64,000 nt of DNA from Adlercreutzia mucosicola DSM 19490 (lineage in GTDB: Bacteria; Actinomycetota; Coriobacteriia; Coriobacteriales; Eggerthellaceae), in contig NZ_AUGK01000007.1 of assembly GCF_000422625.1 (NCBI RefSeq), forward strand, positions 83,043-147,042, in the 5' to 3' direction. Shown in pieces: positions 43,935 to 52,807 of this stretch. The notes beneath the pieces are model-generated. The model did no database searches, had not been told where the DNA came from, and saw nothing but the letters and a program-made list of their open reading frames with translations. Every line of letters starts with the position of its first letter. Positions within the stretch are counted from its first letter, which is position 1. The translations under genes and the position numbers were made by a program.

Positions 43935-46900
43935 GTGGGCTTTGGGGGCATCAAGCTGGCCGATTACGCCGATCCGCGCGCCGTGTCGCGGGGCGTGGGC
44001 ATTGCGGCCAGCGCGAAGTCCATCGCGGGACGCACGGTGCGCCGCGACGAGGACGTGACGGTGGTCTCCGCCCGGGTGGCTTCGGCATCGGGCATTGCCG
44101 ACCACTTCGACGTCTCGGTGATGTTCGGCGACTACGAGTCGCGCATCGTCGACTACGAGTGCACCTGCCCTGCCATCGCCCGTTTCGACGGGCTGTGCAA
44201 GCACTGCGTTGCCCTGGTGACCGCCTATTTCGCCCAGCCGCGCTCGTTCGAGGAGACGGGCGCCGCGCGCTCGGCTGCTCCCGCGCCCCGTCGGACGAGC
44301 GAGGCTCTGGCCCACTGCCTAGCCAAGGGCCAAGGTGTCCCCGGCGGTACGGCAGCTGCGGGCGCGGGCGCCGTACCGCGGAACCTCGGGACGGCGCCCG
44401 GCTCCATCCATCTGGCCGCGCACCTTGCCTACGATGGGCGCTCGTGGTCGCTGCGGCTGGATGCGGAAGGGCCGCGGGGCTCCTATGTCGTGCGCGATCT
44501 GGAAGCGTTCGCCCATCGGGTGCAGCGCGGGGAGTTCTTCTCCTACGGCAAGAAGCTCGCCTTCTCCCATCGCTTGGAGTCGTTCGACGAGCCCTCTCAG
44601 GCGATCGTGCGCAAGCTGGCGGAGTTCTTTCCCGATGAGCGGTTGTTCGGCGGCTCCACCTTCCGTGCCGTGGGCGGAAAGCGCGAGGTGCGCCTGCGCG
44701 AGGCAGAGCTGGCCGACATGCTGGCGCAGATGGGGGAGGAAGCGTTTACCCTCGAGCGGCGGGAAGAGCGGGCCCGGGCGCAAGCGGGCGGGAGCGTGCC
44801 GTCTTCCGGTAGAGGGGCCGCGACCGTCCCCGAGCCCGCTCGGTGGCGCATCGGCGAGGAGGCCGTGTCGGCGCGGTTGGAGTTCAGCCCTGCCAACGGC
44901 GGTTACGACCTGCGTCTTTCCCCGAAGGCGCTCGTGGTGCGCGGCTTGGAGTCGGCCTTCGTGCTGGCTGACGGCGTGGCCGTGCGGATGCAGGGCCGCG
45001 ATCGGGAGGCCTGGGGGTTTCTGCAGGAAGCGGGCCTGGCGGACGGGCAGACGGCCTTTGTGGCCGACGGCGATGCCGAGGCGTTCTGCCGTCGCGTCCT
45101 GCCCCTGGTGGAAGAGTCGATCGACGTGCGCCTGCCCGAGTCGTGGGAGGCCCTGCGGCCGGTGGTCGGCACGCTCGCCTTCTACTTCGACAAGACGGGG
45201 AAGAAGGAGGCGGCCCTTATCCGCCTGACGGTGAAGGCCTTCTATGGCGAGCGCGAGGTGGTGCTGGCCGGGCCGGCCGATGGGGCCGATGAGCCCGAGT
45301 TGCGCCCCGCCTCTCAGCAGGCCTTCCGCGACCAGGCACTGGAGGACGCGGGCATCATGCTGGCCGCCCAGTTCTTCGATGGGTCCATGACGCTGCCCCT
45401 GCGCCAGACCGAGTTGGCCGGCGAGCTGCTCTACGGCGGCCTCGCCCAGTTCCGCGCCGCGGGGGAGGTGTTCACCACGCCGGCCTTCGATCGGCTGGTG
45501 ATGGAGAGGCCGCCGCGCGTGCAGATCGGCTTGTCGCTGGCTGCGAACCTCATCCAGATGGACGTGCGCGAGAGCGATCTTTCCCGCGACGAGCTGACGG
45601 CCATGCTGGGCTCCTATCGGCGGCGCAAGCGCTTCCACCGCCTGAGCGACGGGCGCATCGCGGCCCTGGGGGCGGGGGATGTGGCGCATTTGGCCGCCAT
45701 GGTGCGCGATTTGGGCGTATCGGTGGACGACCTGCTGGCCGATGGGGCCGAAGTACCCACTTACCAGGCCTTTTACCTTGATCGGGAATACGGCGACGCC
45801 GTGCGCGACCGCTCCTTCGAGGACTATCTGCGCCGTTTGGACGAACCGCCCGAGCCCGCGGACGTGCCCCGAGGGCTTGCCGTCGCCCTGCGGCCCTACC
45901 AGGAGGAGGGCTTTCGCTGGCTCGCTCGGGCCGCCGGGCTGGGCTTCGGGGGGATTCTGGCCGATGAGATGGGCCTGGGCAAGACGATCCAGATGATCTC
46001 CCTGGTGGCGAGCTTGCGGGAACGGGCGGTGCTGACCGGCCCGGTGCTCGTGGTGTGCCCCGCCTCGGTGGTGTTCAACTGGATCGACGAGTTCGAGCGC
46101 TTCGCCCCAGCGGTGCCCGTGGCGCCGCTGGAGGGAACGCGCCTCCAGCGGGAAGCGCTGGTGGCCCGGGCCCAGGCCGACGCAGGGGAGGGGCGCGTGC
46201 TCGGTGGGAGCGGGGGCGGCCCGACAGTTATCGTGGCCTCCTACGACCGCGTGCGCATCGACGGCCCCTTCCTCGCCCGAGCGCTGTGGGGCATGGTCGT
46301 GCTCGACGAGGCCCAGTACATCAAGAACCATGCCACCAAGACCACGCGCGCCGTGAAGCGCCTGCAAGCGCCGCTGCGCTTCGCCCTCACCGGCACACCG
46401 GTGGAGAACCGCCTGTCCGAGCTGTGGAGTCTGTTCGACTTTCTCATGCCCGGGCTCTTGGGCAGCTACGAGCGGTTCCGCGAACGCTACGAACTGGGCA
46501 TTCTCGGCGATGACGAGGAGGCGGCCGCCCGACTGCGGGCGGTGGTGGAGCCCTTCCTGCTGCGTCGCCTGAAGCGCGATGTGCTGGGCGACTTGCCCGA
46601 GAAGAACGAGAACGTGCGCTACGTGCCCCTGGGCCGCGAGCAGCGCCGCCTCTACGACGCGGCCGAGCAGAAGCTGCGGGAGGATTTGAATGCCCAGAAG
46701 CGGCAGAACTCCTCGCGGGCCAATCGCCGGGGCCAGGTGCGCGAGGCCGAGAAGAGCGCCGTGGAGGTGCTGGCCGAGATCACGCGCCTGCGGCAGATCG
46801 CGCTGGACCCGGCCCTCGTGTTCGACGACTACAAGGGCACAGCCGAGAAGCTGGGCGCCATTATGGGGCTGGTGGACGAAGCTGTCGAAGCGGGGCGCAA

Positions 46901-47363
46901 GGTGCTGGTGTTCTCGCAGTTCACCAGCTATCTGGAACGGCTGGCGGCTGCATGCGAGCAGCGCGGCACGGCCTTCTTCACCATAACGGGCGCGACGCCC
47001 AAGCGCGAGCGTGTGCGCTTGGTGAACCAGTTCAACGAGGACGACACGCCCGTGTTCCTCGTGTCTCTGAAGGCCGGCGGCACGGGTCTGAACCTCACCG
47101 GTGCCTCGGTGGTGGTGCACGCCGACCCGTGGTGGAACGCTGCGGCCACCGACCAGGCCACCGACCGCGCCCACCGCATCGGCCAGCGCCGCGACGTGGA
47201 TGTGTACAAGGTGGTGGCGAAGGGCACCATCGAGGAGCGCATCGTGGCCTTGCAGAAGGCCAAGCGCGACCTGGCCGACGCGGTGGTGACCGCGACCGAT
47301 TCCGGCACGCTCACCGGCCTGACGCGCGAGCGGTTGGCGGCATTGCTGGGCCTGGACGACTAG
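43935..47363 (+). CDS. SWI2/SNF2 family ATPase with SWIM zinc finger
   Basis: 1142 residues. The N-terminus has a SWIM zinc finger (ECTCPAIARFDGLCKHC, about residues 72-90). The middle has a beta-rich region, and the C-terminal 500 residues are a full SNF2 motor: ILADEMGLGKTIQM (Walker A region), VLDEAQYIKN (DEAQ), LTGTPVENRLSELWSLFDF, and the helicase C part with SLKAGGTGLNLTGAS and DRAHRIGQRR. Role in DNA repair or transcription on nucleoprotein. Start GTG 43935 with AAGGAGA upstream; an upstream in-frame GTG at 43902 has no such site. Confidence 0.9.
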   Translation: MGFGGIKLADYADPRAVSRGVGIAASAKSIAGRTVRRDEDVTVVSARVASASGIADHFDVSVMFGDYESRIVDYECTCPAIARFDGLCKHCVALVTAYFAQPRSFEETGAARSAAPAPRRTSEALAHCLAKGQGVPGGTAAAGAGAVPRNLGTAPGSIHLAAHLAYDGRSWSLRLDAEGPRGSYVVRDLEAFAHRVQRGEFFSYGKKLAFSHRLESFDEPSQAIVRKLAEFFPDERLFGGSTFRAVGGKREVRLREAELADMLAQMGEEAFTLERREERARAQAGGSVPSSGRGAATVPEPARWRIGEEAVSARLEFSPANGGYDLRLSPKALVVRGLESAFVLADGVAVRMQGRDREAWGFLQEAGLADGQTAFVADGDAEAFCRRVLPLVEESIDVRLPESWEALRPVVGTLAFYFDKTGKKEAALIRLTVKAFYGEREVVLAGPADGADEPELRPASQQAFRDQALEDAGIMLAAQFFDGSMTLPLRQTELAGELLYGGLAQFRAAGEVFTTPAFDRLVMERPPRVQIGLSLAANLIQMDVRESDLSRDELTAMLGSYRRRKRFHRLSDGRIAALGAGDVAHLAAMVRDLGVSVDDLLADGAEVPTYQAFYLDREYGDAVRDRSFEDYLRRLDEPPEPADVPRGLAVALRPYQEEGFRWLARAAGLGFGGILADEMGLGKTIQMISLVASLRERAVLTGPVLVVCPASVVFNWIDEFERFAPAVPVAPLEGTRLQREALVARAQADAGEGRVLGGSGGGPTVIVASYDRVRIDGPFLARALWGMVVLDEAQYIKNHATKTTRAVKRLQAPLRFALTGTPVENRLSELWSLFDFLMPGLLGSYERFRERYELGILGDDEEAAARLRAVVEPFLLRRLKRDVLGDLPEKNENVRYVPLGREQRRLYDAAEQKLREDLNAQKRQNSSRANRRGQVREAEKSAVEVLAEITRLRQIALDPALVFDDYKGTAEKLGAIMGLVDEAVEAGRKVLVFSQFTSYLERLAAACEQRGTAFFTITGATPKRERVRLVNQFNEDDTPVFLVSLKAGGTGLNLTGASVVVHADPWWNAAATDQATDRAHRIGQRRDVDVYKVVAKGTIEERIVALQKAKRDLADAVVTATDSGTLTGLTRERLAALLGLDD

Positions 47364-47365
47364 GG

Positions 47366-47409
47366 CCGTCATCGATGGGGCGCATCCTCGTCGATGACGG
47401 GATGCGCCC
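47366..47409. other. Two interleaved hairpins after the SNF2 gene
   Basis: CGTCATCGA (47367-47375) pairs with 47391-47399 and GGGCGCATCC (47378-47387) pairs with 47400-47409, both perfectly. The pairs interleave and are too close to form together as a full pseudoknot, so they are mutually exclusive. Directly downstream of the SNF2 stop. Confidence 0.65.
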
Positions 47410-47465
47410 GGCCCTTTCGGCACCCGCTTTCTCGGGTTCTTCCCAAAAGAATCTTCCCAAAAGAA

Positions 47466-47489
47466 GCGGGCCACCCGAAGGCGGCCCGC
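47466..47489 (-). terminator. Terminator of the AGCS symporter gene
   Basis: Stem GCGGGCC (47466-47472) with GGCCCGC (47483-47489); read on the minus strand it runs into TTCTTTTGGG. A short direct repeat TCTTCCCAAAAGAA follows twice. Confidence 0.7.
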
Positions 47490-47516
47490 ACGGAGGAGGC
47501 GGTGACGCGATCGCGC

Positions 47517-48974
47517 TTACTTGCGGCGGTTGGCGGCGGCGCGTTCTTTGTCCTCCAGGCGCTCTTCGGCCACGTCGGTGGCCTTCTTGTCGTGCTTGGC
47601 GTTGGCGATGGCCAGCACGGCGCCCGACAGGGCGAACAGCGCGATGGCGTTGGGGATGACCATCAGCTGGTTGAACATGTCGGCCATCTCCCACACCAGG
47701 TCGTTGGACAGAAGCGAGCCCAGGAAGATGAACACGAGCGCGATCACGGTGAAGGGCAGCACGGCGCGCTTTCCGAAGAGCCACTCCACGTTCAGCTTCG
47801 CGAATAGGTTCCACGACAGGATGGTGGAGAAGGCGAAGAACAGAAGGCAGATGGCCACGAACCAGGCACCGACGTTCTCGCCGAGGAACTGGCCGAAGGC
47901 GAGCTGGGCGATGCTGGTCTTGGTGTAGGTCTCGGCGGTAAGGGTGGCGTAGTCGCCGGTGGCCAGGGCGCCGTCGCCCACGTACAGCACCGACAGCACC
48001 ACGAGCGCGGTCATGGTCACCACGATGATGGTGTCGACGAACACGCCGATCATGGCCACCACACCCTGCTCGTGGGGGTTCTTCACCTCGGCCAGCGCAT
48101 GGGCGTGCGGAGTGGAGCCCATGCCGGCCTCGTTGGAGAACAGGCCGCGCTTGGCGCCCTGGCTCAGGGCGGCGATGATGCCGAAGGTGGCACCGCCCAC
48201 GCTGGCCTCGGGGTTGAAGGCGCACTCGAAGATGAGCGCGAAGGTGGCGGGGATGTTCGCCGCGTTCATGATAAGCACCACGAGCGAGCCTAAGATATAG
48301 AGCAGGGCCATGACGGGCACGATCTTCTCGGTGACCGCGGCCAGACGGGACACGCCGCCGATGAACACGATGCCTGCGAGGACAACCACGGCCAGGCCGA
48401 TCACCCAGGTGGGGATGCCGAAGGCGTTGTTCATGGTCTCGGCGATGGAGTTGGACTGCACCATGCAGCCCATGAAGCCCAGGGCCAGGATGATGGCCAC
48501 GGCGAAGAACCCGGCGAGGAACTTGCCCAGGCCGCCCTTGAAGGCCGTGGTGATGTAGTAGACCGGGCCGCCGTGCACGGTGCCGTCGGCATCGACCACA
48601 CGGGTCTTTTGGGCCATGACGGCCTCGGCGTAGTTGGTGGCCATGCCCAGCAGCGCGATGATCCACATCCAGAAGATGGCGCCCGGGCCGCCCACGATGA
48701 TGGCGCCGCACGCGCCCACGATGTTGCCGGTGCCCACCTGGGCCGCGATGGCCGTGGACAGGGCCTGGAACGACGTCATGGCGCCGCCCTGGTTGCCACC
48801 GCGCAGGCTGAAGTCGCCGAACACGCGGCGCCAGCCCTCGCCGAAGCAGCGGAACTGGATGCCGCGCGTTCGCACGGTGAACCACACGCCCATGCCCAAA
48901 AGCAGGATGATCAGGACGTAGTTCGATAGATAGTTGTTGATGGTGGTAACGATACCAAGCAGTGCCTCTTCCAC
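47517..48974 (-). CDS. Sodium:alanine/glycine symporter (AGCS family)
   Basis: 485 residues, about eleven hydrophobic helices. AGCS signatures: GGNQGGAMTSFQALSTAIAAQVGTGNIVG, split here as FQALSTAIAAQVGTGNIVG; AGMGSTPHAHALAEVKNPHEQG; NAHALAE-like metal/Na site. GTG 48974 with AGAGGGG upstream. The leader holds a glycine riboswitch (48978-49155) whose output hairpin includes that ribosome site, so the protein is most likely a glycine transporter under feedback control. Confidence 0.9.
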   Translation of the reverse strand: MEEALLGIVTTINNYLSNYVLIILLLGMGVWFTVRTRGIQFRCFGEGWRRVFGDFSLRGGNQGGAMTSFQALSTAIAAQVGTGNIVGACGAIIVGGPGAIFWMWIIALLGMATNYAEAVMAQKTRVVDADGTVHGGPVYYITTAFKGGLGKFLAGFFAVAIILALGFMGCMVQSNSIAETMNNAFGIPTWVIGLAVVVLAGIVFIGGVSRLAAVTEKIVPVMALLYILGSLVVLIMNAANIPATFALIFECAFNPEASVGGATFGIIAALSQGAKRGLFSNEAGMGSTPHAHALAEVKNPHEQGVVAMIGVFVDTIIVVTMTALVVLSVLYVGDGALATGDYATLTAETYTKTSIAQLAFGQFLGENVGAWFVAICLLFFAFSTILSWNLFAKLNVEWLFGKRAVLPFTVIALVFIFLGSLLSNDLVWEMADMFNQLMVIPNAIALFALSGAVLAIANAKHDKKATDVAEERLEDKERAAANRRK

Positions 48975-48977
48975 GGC

Positions 48978-49155
48978 GTTCCCCTCTTCTCGCGAGAAAA
49001 CTCGGGGGAACTTATGCGTGGCCGGCCGAAAAAGGTCGCGTCATCGCTCTGTCCGTTTGCCTGAGAGATTCGGCCTGCTCCGCTTCGCGAAGCTGCCCGC
49101 GCGGGCGGGGCCTTGCACCTTCGGCACTCACTTAAGAGTTCTCCAGAGTTTTCTC
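48978..49155 (-). promoter_or_regulatory. Glycine riboswitch, single aptamer, with translational output hairpin
   Basis: On the minus strand the aptamer (about 49155 to 49045) shows the family core: AACTCTGGAGAACTCTT, then GCCGAAGGTGCAAG, and the highly conserved end CTCTCAGGCAAACGGACAG. The output region pairs GTTCCCC (complement of 49005-49011) with GGGGAAC (complement of 48978-48984), which includes the Shine-Dalgarno of the symporter gene. Control at translation is thus likely. Only one aptamer is present, as common upstream of transporters. Confidence 0.88.
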
Positions 49156-49397
49156 CGCCTCCGGTTTGCGGGGCCGCGTTCGTGCTGCGACATTGCGGCG
49201 GGGCCGCCCTGCCGTCAACGCGAGCGCCTTGCGCATCCCGAAGACATCACAGAAATATTGACGCAGGTCACTCTACACCCTGACGCGTTGTCGATCAACA
49301 ACTATTTTGGTTAGCGTTCGTTTCGTTGCCGCATCGTCCGCGAAAGGCACCGGACGTGAAAGATTTCTGCGAAAGTCGAAAAAATGAGGCAAAATGT

Positions 49398-49523
49398 GAC
49401 TTATGAGCGTCCGTGTTACGGAATTTGGTAATGGTGCTATGCGTTGGAAAACTGCGACCTGGGATTTCTTGAAATGTCGATGAAGCGGTTCATGCGAGAT
49501 GGGCATCGAGACGCTCATAAGTC
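49398..49523. repeat. Inverted-repeat element sharing its core with 14530-14681
   Basis: GACTTATGAGCGTC (49398-49411) and its exact complement (49510-49523), centre 98 bases. The inner 11 bases TTATGAGCGTC are identical to the arm core of the element at 14530-14681, so both belong to one family. The rest of the 49160-49600 gap is AT-rich and has no gene. Confidence 0.75.
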
Positions 49524-49620
49524 GCGTTTTCGATACAAAATCGCGCTGCTCGTCTAAAAAGAGAAGGGGCGGGAGAATGGGGGCGTTTTCGAGGATTTTG
49601 AAATGCGGAAAGGACGCGCC

Positions 49621-49830
49621 ATGAGCAAGTACGACAAACTGTGGGACTGGGTAGCTGCCCAGCCTGGCGAGGAGCTGACCCTCACCTTCGACGAGGTGGG
49701 CGAGCACGCCGGTGTTCCCCTAGACCATTCGTTTCTGAATTATAAGAAGGAGCTCGTGTGCCGCGGCTGGGAGGTGGGGAAGATTTCGATGAAGCACAAG
49801 ACGGTGCAGTTCTCGCGGGTGAGCGGCTAG
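49621..49830 (+). CDS. Small DUF7662-like protein, 69 residues
   Basis: Residues 1-65 (MSKYDKLWDWVAAQPGEELT ... FDEVGEHAG ... VQFSRV) look like the small domain now listed as DUF7662, sometimes found next to or fused with restriction or nuclease-like proteins. No catalytic motif is visible. Start ATG 49621 with AAAGGA upstream. Function unknown. Confidence 0.65.
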   Translation: MSKYDKLWDWVAAQPGEELTLTFDEVGEHAGVPLDHSFLNYKKELVCRGWEVGKISMKHKTVQFSRVSG

Positions 49831-49858
49831 CTGAGCGTTTGCATTGCGAGGGAGCGGC

Positions 49859-49970
49859 GCCATGGTGTCGGTCCCACGGTGCCATGGTGTCGGCGTCGGC
49901 GGTGCGGCCCCACGGTGCCACAGTGTCGGTACTGGCGCCGCGGTATCACGGTGTCGGCGCGGCGTCCGCA
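49859..49970. repeat. Degenerate minisatellite
   Basis: Four to five imperfect copies of a 20-25 base unit around CACGGTGCCATGGTGTCGG occupy the gap between the small gene and the helicase gene. No gene inside. Confidence 0.6.
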
Positions 49971-50016
49971 GCGTGGTCGACTTGCCGCGGCGGCCCCAAG
50001 AGAGCTCCCGCAGGCG

Positions 50017-52671
50017 CTACTCGCCCAAATCTTCTACAAAGCCCACGCGATAGTTCTTGAAGATGACCTCGCCCTCTTCCTGAGTGGCGTCCAGATCCAC
50101 ATCGGCCTCGATGCGGAAGTCGCCGGCGCCGTCCTCGTCGAGGAAGATCTGGCGCACGTGCCACAGGTGCGCGTCCTGCTCGGGAGCATCGTCGATGACC
50201 AGGTAGGCCGCACTGCGCGCGTCGCCGTCGATGCGAATCTCGCTGTGCTCGGCGAAGTAGTCGTCCAGGGCCGCATCCCAGGCGCGCTCGGTAAAGCCCC
50301 AGTTCTCGTCAAGGTTTCCCAGCTCGCGGGTGCGGTCCAGGGATGCCAGGCGCACCCGGGCGAACAGGGCGTTGCGCACCATCACCTCCATGCCGTGGCG
50401 GTCGGCCACCACGGCATCGGCGGCCGCAGGCGGCGCGCCGACCTCGGGCAGCGCGCCGGCGCTCTCCCAGGCGTCCACAAGCGACGAGTCGGTGGTGCGC
50501 ACCATGAAGCCGAGCCACGCGATGATGTCGCGCAGCCTATCGTCCAGCGCATCGGGCGGCAGGGTGCGCACGAGCACGCGGAAGGCGTCGGACAGGTAGC
50601 GCAGCAGCGTCCCCTCCGACTTCGCGATGCCGTAGCGGCCGATGTAGGTCTTGAAGTCGCTCGCCGTCTCCACCATGTCGCGCAGCACGCTCTTCGGCAA
50701 GAGTTCGTAGTCGCGGGCCCAGGGCACGGACTGGCAGTACAGATCGAAGGCGTGGTCGAGCAGCTCTTCCAGGGGCTTCGGGTAGGTGATCTCGGCGAGC
50801 CGTTCCAGGCGTTCCTCGTATTCCACGCCGTCGGCCTTCATGGCGGCCATGGCGGCGTCCCGCGCCTTGCGCTCCTGGGCCCGCAGCACCTTGGCGGGGT
50901 TCTCCAGCGTGGCCTCCACAAGCGAGATCACGTCCAGGGCGTAGTCGGGGCTCTCCGGATCCAGCAGGTCCAGCGCCGCCAGCAGGAAGGGGGACAGGGG
51001 CTGGTCCAGGGCGAAATCCTCGGGCAGCTCCACCGTGAGCTCGTAGGCGGGGCTGCCGTCCTCAGCGGTGCCGCGCACCACCACGCCCGCCTCCAGCAGC
51101 GTGTGGAAGATCTCGTCGGCCCGCGCGTTCAGCTTGATCTTCTCCTCGGGGGATTGGGCTGAGTCGGCGATGAGCTGATGCACGTTGGCCCAGGCGTCGC
51201 CCCCGCGGCTCACCACCGACAGCACCATGGAATGGGTGATGCGCATGCGGGGCGTGAGCTTCTCGGGCGGCTTCTCGATGAGGTGCTCGAAGGTCTGCTT
51301 GTTCCAGCTGACGAAGCCCTCGGGCGGCTGCTTCTTCTTCACCCGGCGCTGCTTCTTCGGATCGTCGCCGGCCTTCAGCATGGCCTTGTGGTTCTCGATC
51401 TCGTGCTCGGGGGCGAGCGCCGCCACCATGCCCTCGGTGTCGAATCCGGCCCGCCCCGCGCGGCCCACGATCTGGTGGAACTCGCGGCTGCGCAGCCGGC
51501 GCATCTTCTGCCCGTCGAACTTCGTGAGCTGGGTGAGCACCACGGTGTGAATGGGCACGTTGATGCCCACGCCCAAGGTGTCGGTGCCGCAGATGACCGG
51601 CAGCAGCCCCTGCTGGGCCAACCGTTCCACGAGCAGGCGGTAGCGCGGCAGCATGCCCGCGTGGTGCACGCCCACACCGGCGGCCAGCAGGCGCTGCAAT
51701 ATCTTGCCGAAGGGGGTGGTGAACTTCGTGCCCTTCATGGCTCGCTTGATCTCCTCGCGCTGGGCCTTGTCCGACACGCCGTAGCTGGCGAGCGACCGGG
51801 CGTTCTTCAACGCCTCGTCCTGGGAGAAGTGCACGATGTACATCGGCGCCTCGCCGGCCCGCAGGCCCAGCTCCACGGTGGCCTCCAGGGTCTCCAAGGT
51901 GTAGTCGTAGGACAAGGGCACCGGGCGCGGCGCGTCCGTGACGAGGTCCACGGGCCGTCCCGTGCGCTCTTCCAGCAGGGCGGCGATGTCGGTCACATCG
52001 CCCAGGGTGGCGCTCATGAGCAGGAACTGGGCGTTCGTCAACGTGAGCAGGGGCACCTGCCAGGCCCAGCCGCGGTCGGGGTCGGCGTAGAAGTGGAACT
52101 CGTCCATCACCACGCAGGCCACCTTCGACGCGGCGCCCTCGCGCAGGGCCTGGTTCGCGAGGATCTCCGCCGTGCAGCAGATGACCGGCGCCTCGGTATT
52201 GATGGTGCTGTCGCCGGTGATCATGCCCACGTTGTCGCGGCCGAGCACATCTACCATGTCGAAGAACTTCTCGGACACGAGTGCCTTGATGGGGGCCGTG
52301 TAGTAGGCGGTGCGCCCCGTGGCGATGGCCATGAAGCACAGCCCCAGGGCCACCATGGACTTGCCCGAGCCGGTGGGCGTGCCCAGGATGACCGAATCGC
52401 CCACGGCCAGGTCCATGAGCGCGTCTTCCTGGTGGGGCCACAGCTCCATGCCCCGGGCCTCCACCCATTCCAGGAACACCTCCAGGGCCTCGTCGGGGGA
52501 AAGCACGTCGCCCTCGCCCGTTTCGGCCCAGGGCAGAAGCCAGCCGAGCGAGCCCGGCTCGAAGGGGTCGATGGGCGCGACGGGGTTGTCGGCGTCCGCG
52601 CCGGCGGCGCGCTCGGCAGTCTCGGCGGCGATGTCGTCGGGGGTCTCGTAGGTGGCGTCGGTGTCAGTCAT
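50017..52671 (-). CDS. Ski2-like superfamily II helicase (DUF3516 C-terminus)
   Basis: 884 residues. Motor domain: Walker A LGTPTGSGKSMVALGL, Walker B CVVMDEFHFYADPDRGWAW (DEFH), LMSATLGDVTD, and GRAGRAGFD of motif VI. The C-terminal 350 residues match the DUF3516 region seen in actinobacterial RNA helicase-like proteins. Probably an RNA helicase in RNA turnover or ribosome work. Start 52671 after GGAATCC; -10 TATAAT at 52708-52713 on the minus strand. Confidence 0.86.
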   Translation of the reverse strand: MTDTDATYETPDDIAAETAERAAGADADNPVAPIDPFEPGSLGWLLPWAETGEGDVLSPDEALEVFLEWVEARGMELWPHQEDALMDLAVGDSVILGTPTGSGKSMVALGLCFMAIATGRTAYYTAPIKALVSEKFFDMVDVLGRDNVGMITGDSTINTEAPVICCTAEILANQALREGAASKVACVVMDEFHFYADPDRGWAWQVPLLTLTNAQFLLMSATLGDVTDIAALLEERTGRPVDLVTDAPRPVPLSYDYTLETLEATVELGLRAGEAPMYIVHFSQDEALKNARSLASYGVSDKAQREEIKRAMKGTKFTTPFGKILQRLLAAGVGVHHAGMLPRYRLLVERLAQQGLLPVICGTDTLGVGINVPIHTVVLTQLTKFDGQKMRRLRSREFHQIVGRAGRAGFDTEGMVAALAPEHEIENHKAMLKAGDDPKKQRRVKKKQPPEGFVSWNKQTFEHLIEKPPEKLTPRMRITHSMVLSVVSRGGDAWANVHQLIADSAQSPEEKIKLNARADEIFHTLLEAGVVVRGTAEDGSPAYELTVELPEDFALDQPLSPFLLAALDLLDPESPDYALDVISLVEATLENPAKVLRAQERKARDAAMAAMKADGVEYEERLERLAEITYPKPLEELLDHAFDLYCQSVPWARDYELLPKSVLRDMVETASDFKTYIGRYGIAKSEGTLLRYLSDAFRVLVRTLPPDALDDRLRDIIAWLGFMVRTTDSSLVDAWESAGALPEVGAPPAAADAVVADRHGMEVMVRNALFARVRLASLDRTRELGNLDENWGFTERAWDAALDDYFAEHSEIRIDGDARSAAYLVIDDAPEQDAHLWHVRQIFLDEDGAGDFRIEADVDLDATQEEGEVIFKNYRVGFVEDLGE

Positions 52672-52807
52672 AGGATTCCGTTCTGGCGCGGCGATGGTTT
52701 GCCATCTATTATAAGTAAGCGCCGCGCGTCGAAGATGACGCATCGGCAGCGAATTTTGGTGTAGTATATGCCCCTGCTATTTTTGGAACGAGAAAACGGA
52801 GTTCAAC
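52672..52807. promoter_or_regulatory. Divergent promoter region of helicase and NhaC genes
   Basis: Minus strand: TATAAT at 52708-52713 for the helicase. Plus strand: TAGTAT-like -10 at 52762-52767 for the antiporter. No dyad stands out. Confidence 0.5.

Noticed and set aside
47366..47409. H-type pseudoknot
   Set aside because: With 9- and 10-bp stems, a 2-base loop and no linker between the last two arms, the full fold is sterically impossible; exclusive hairpins are more likely.
44319..47474. Long open frame antisense to the SNF2 gene
   Set aside because: Same reason: composition of a shadow frame, no motif, no ribosome site.
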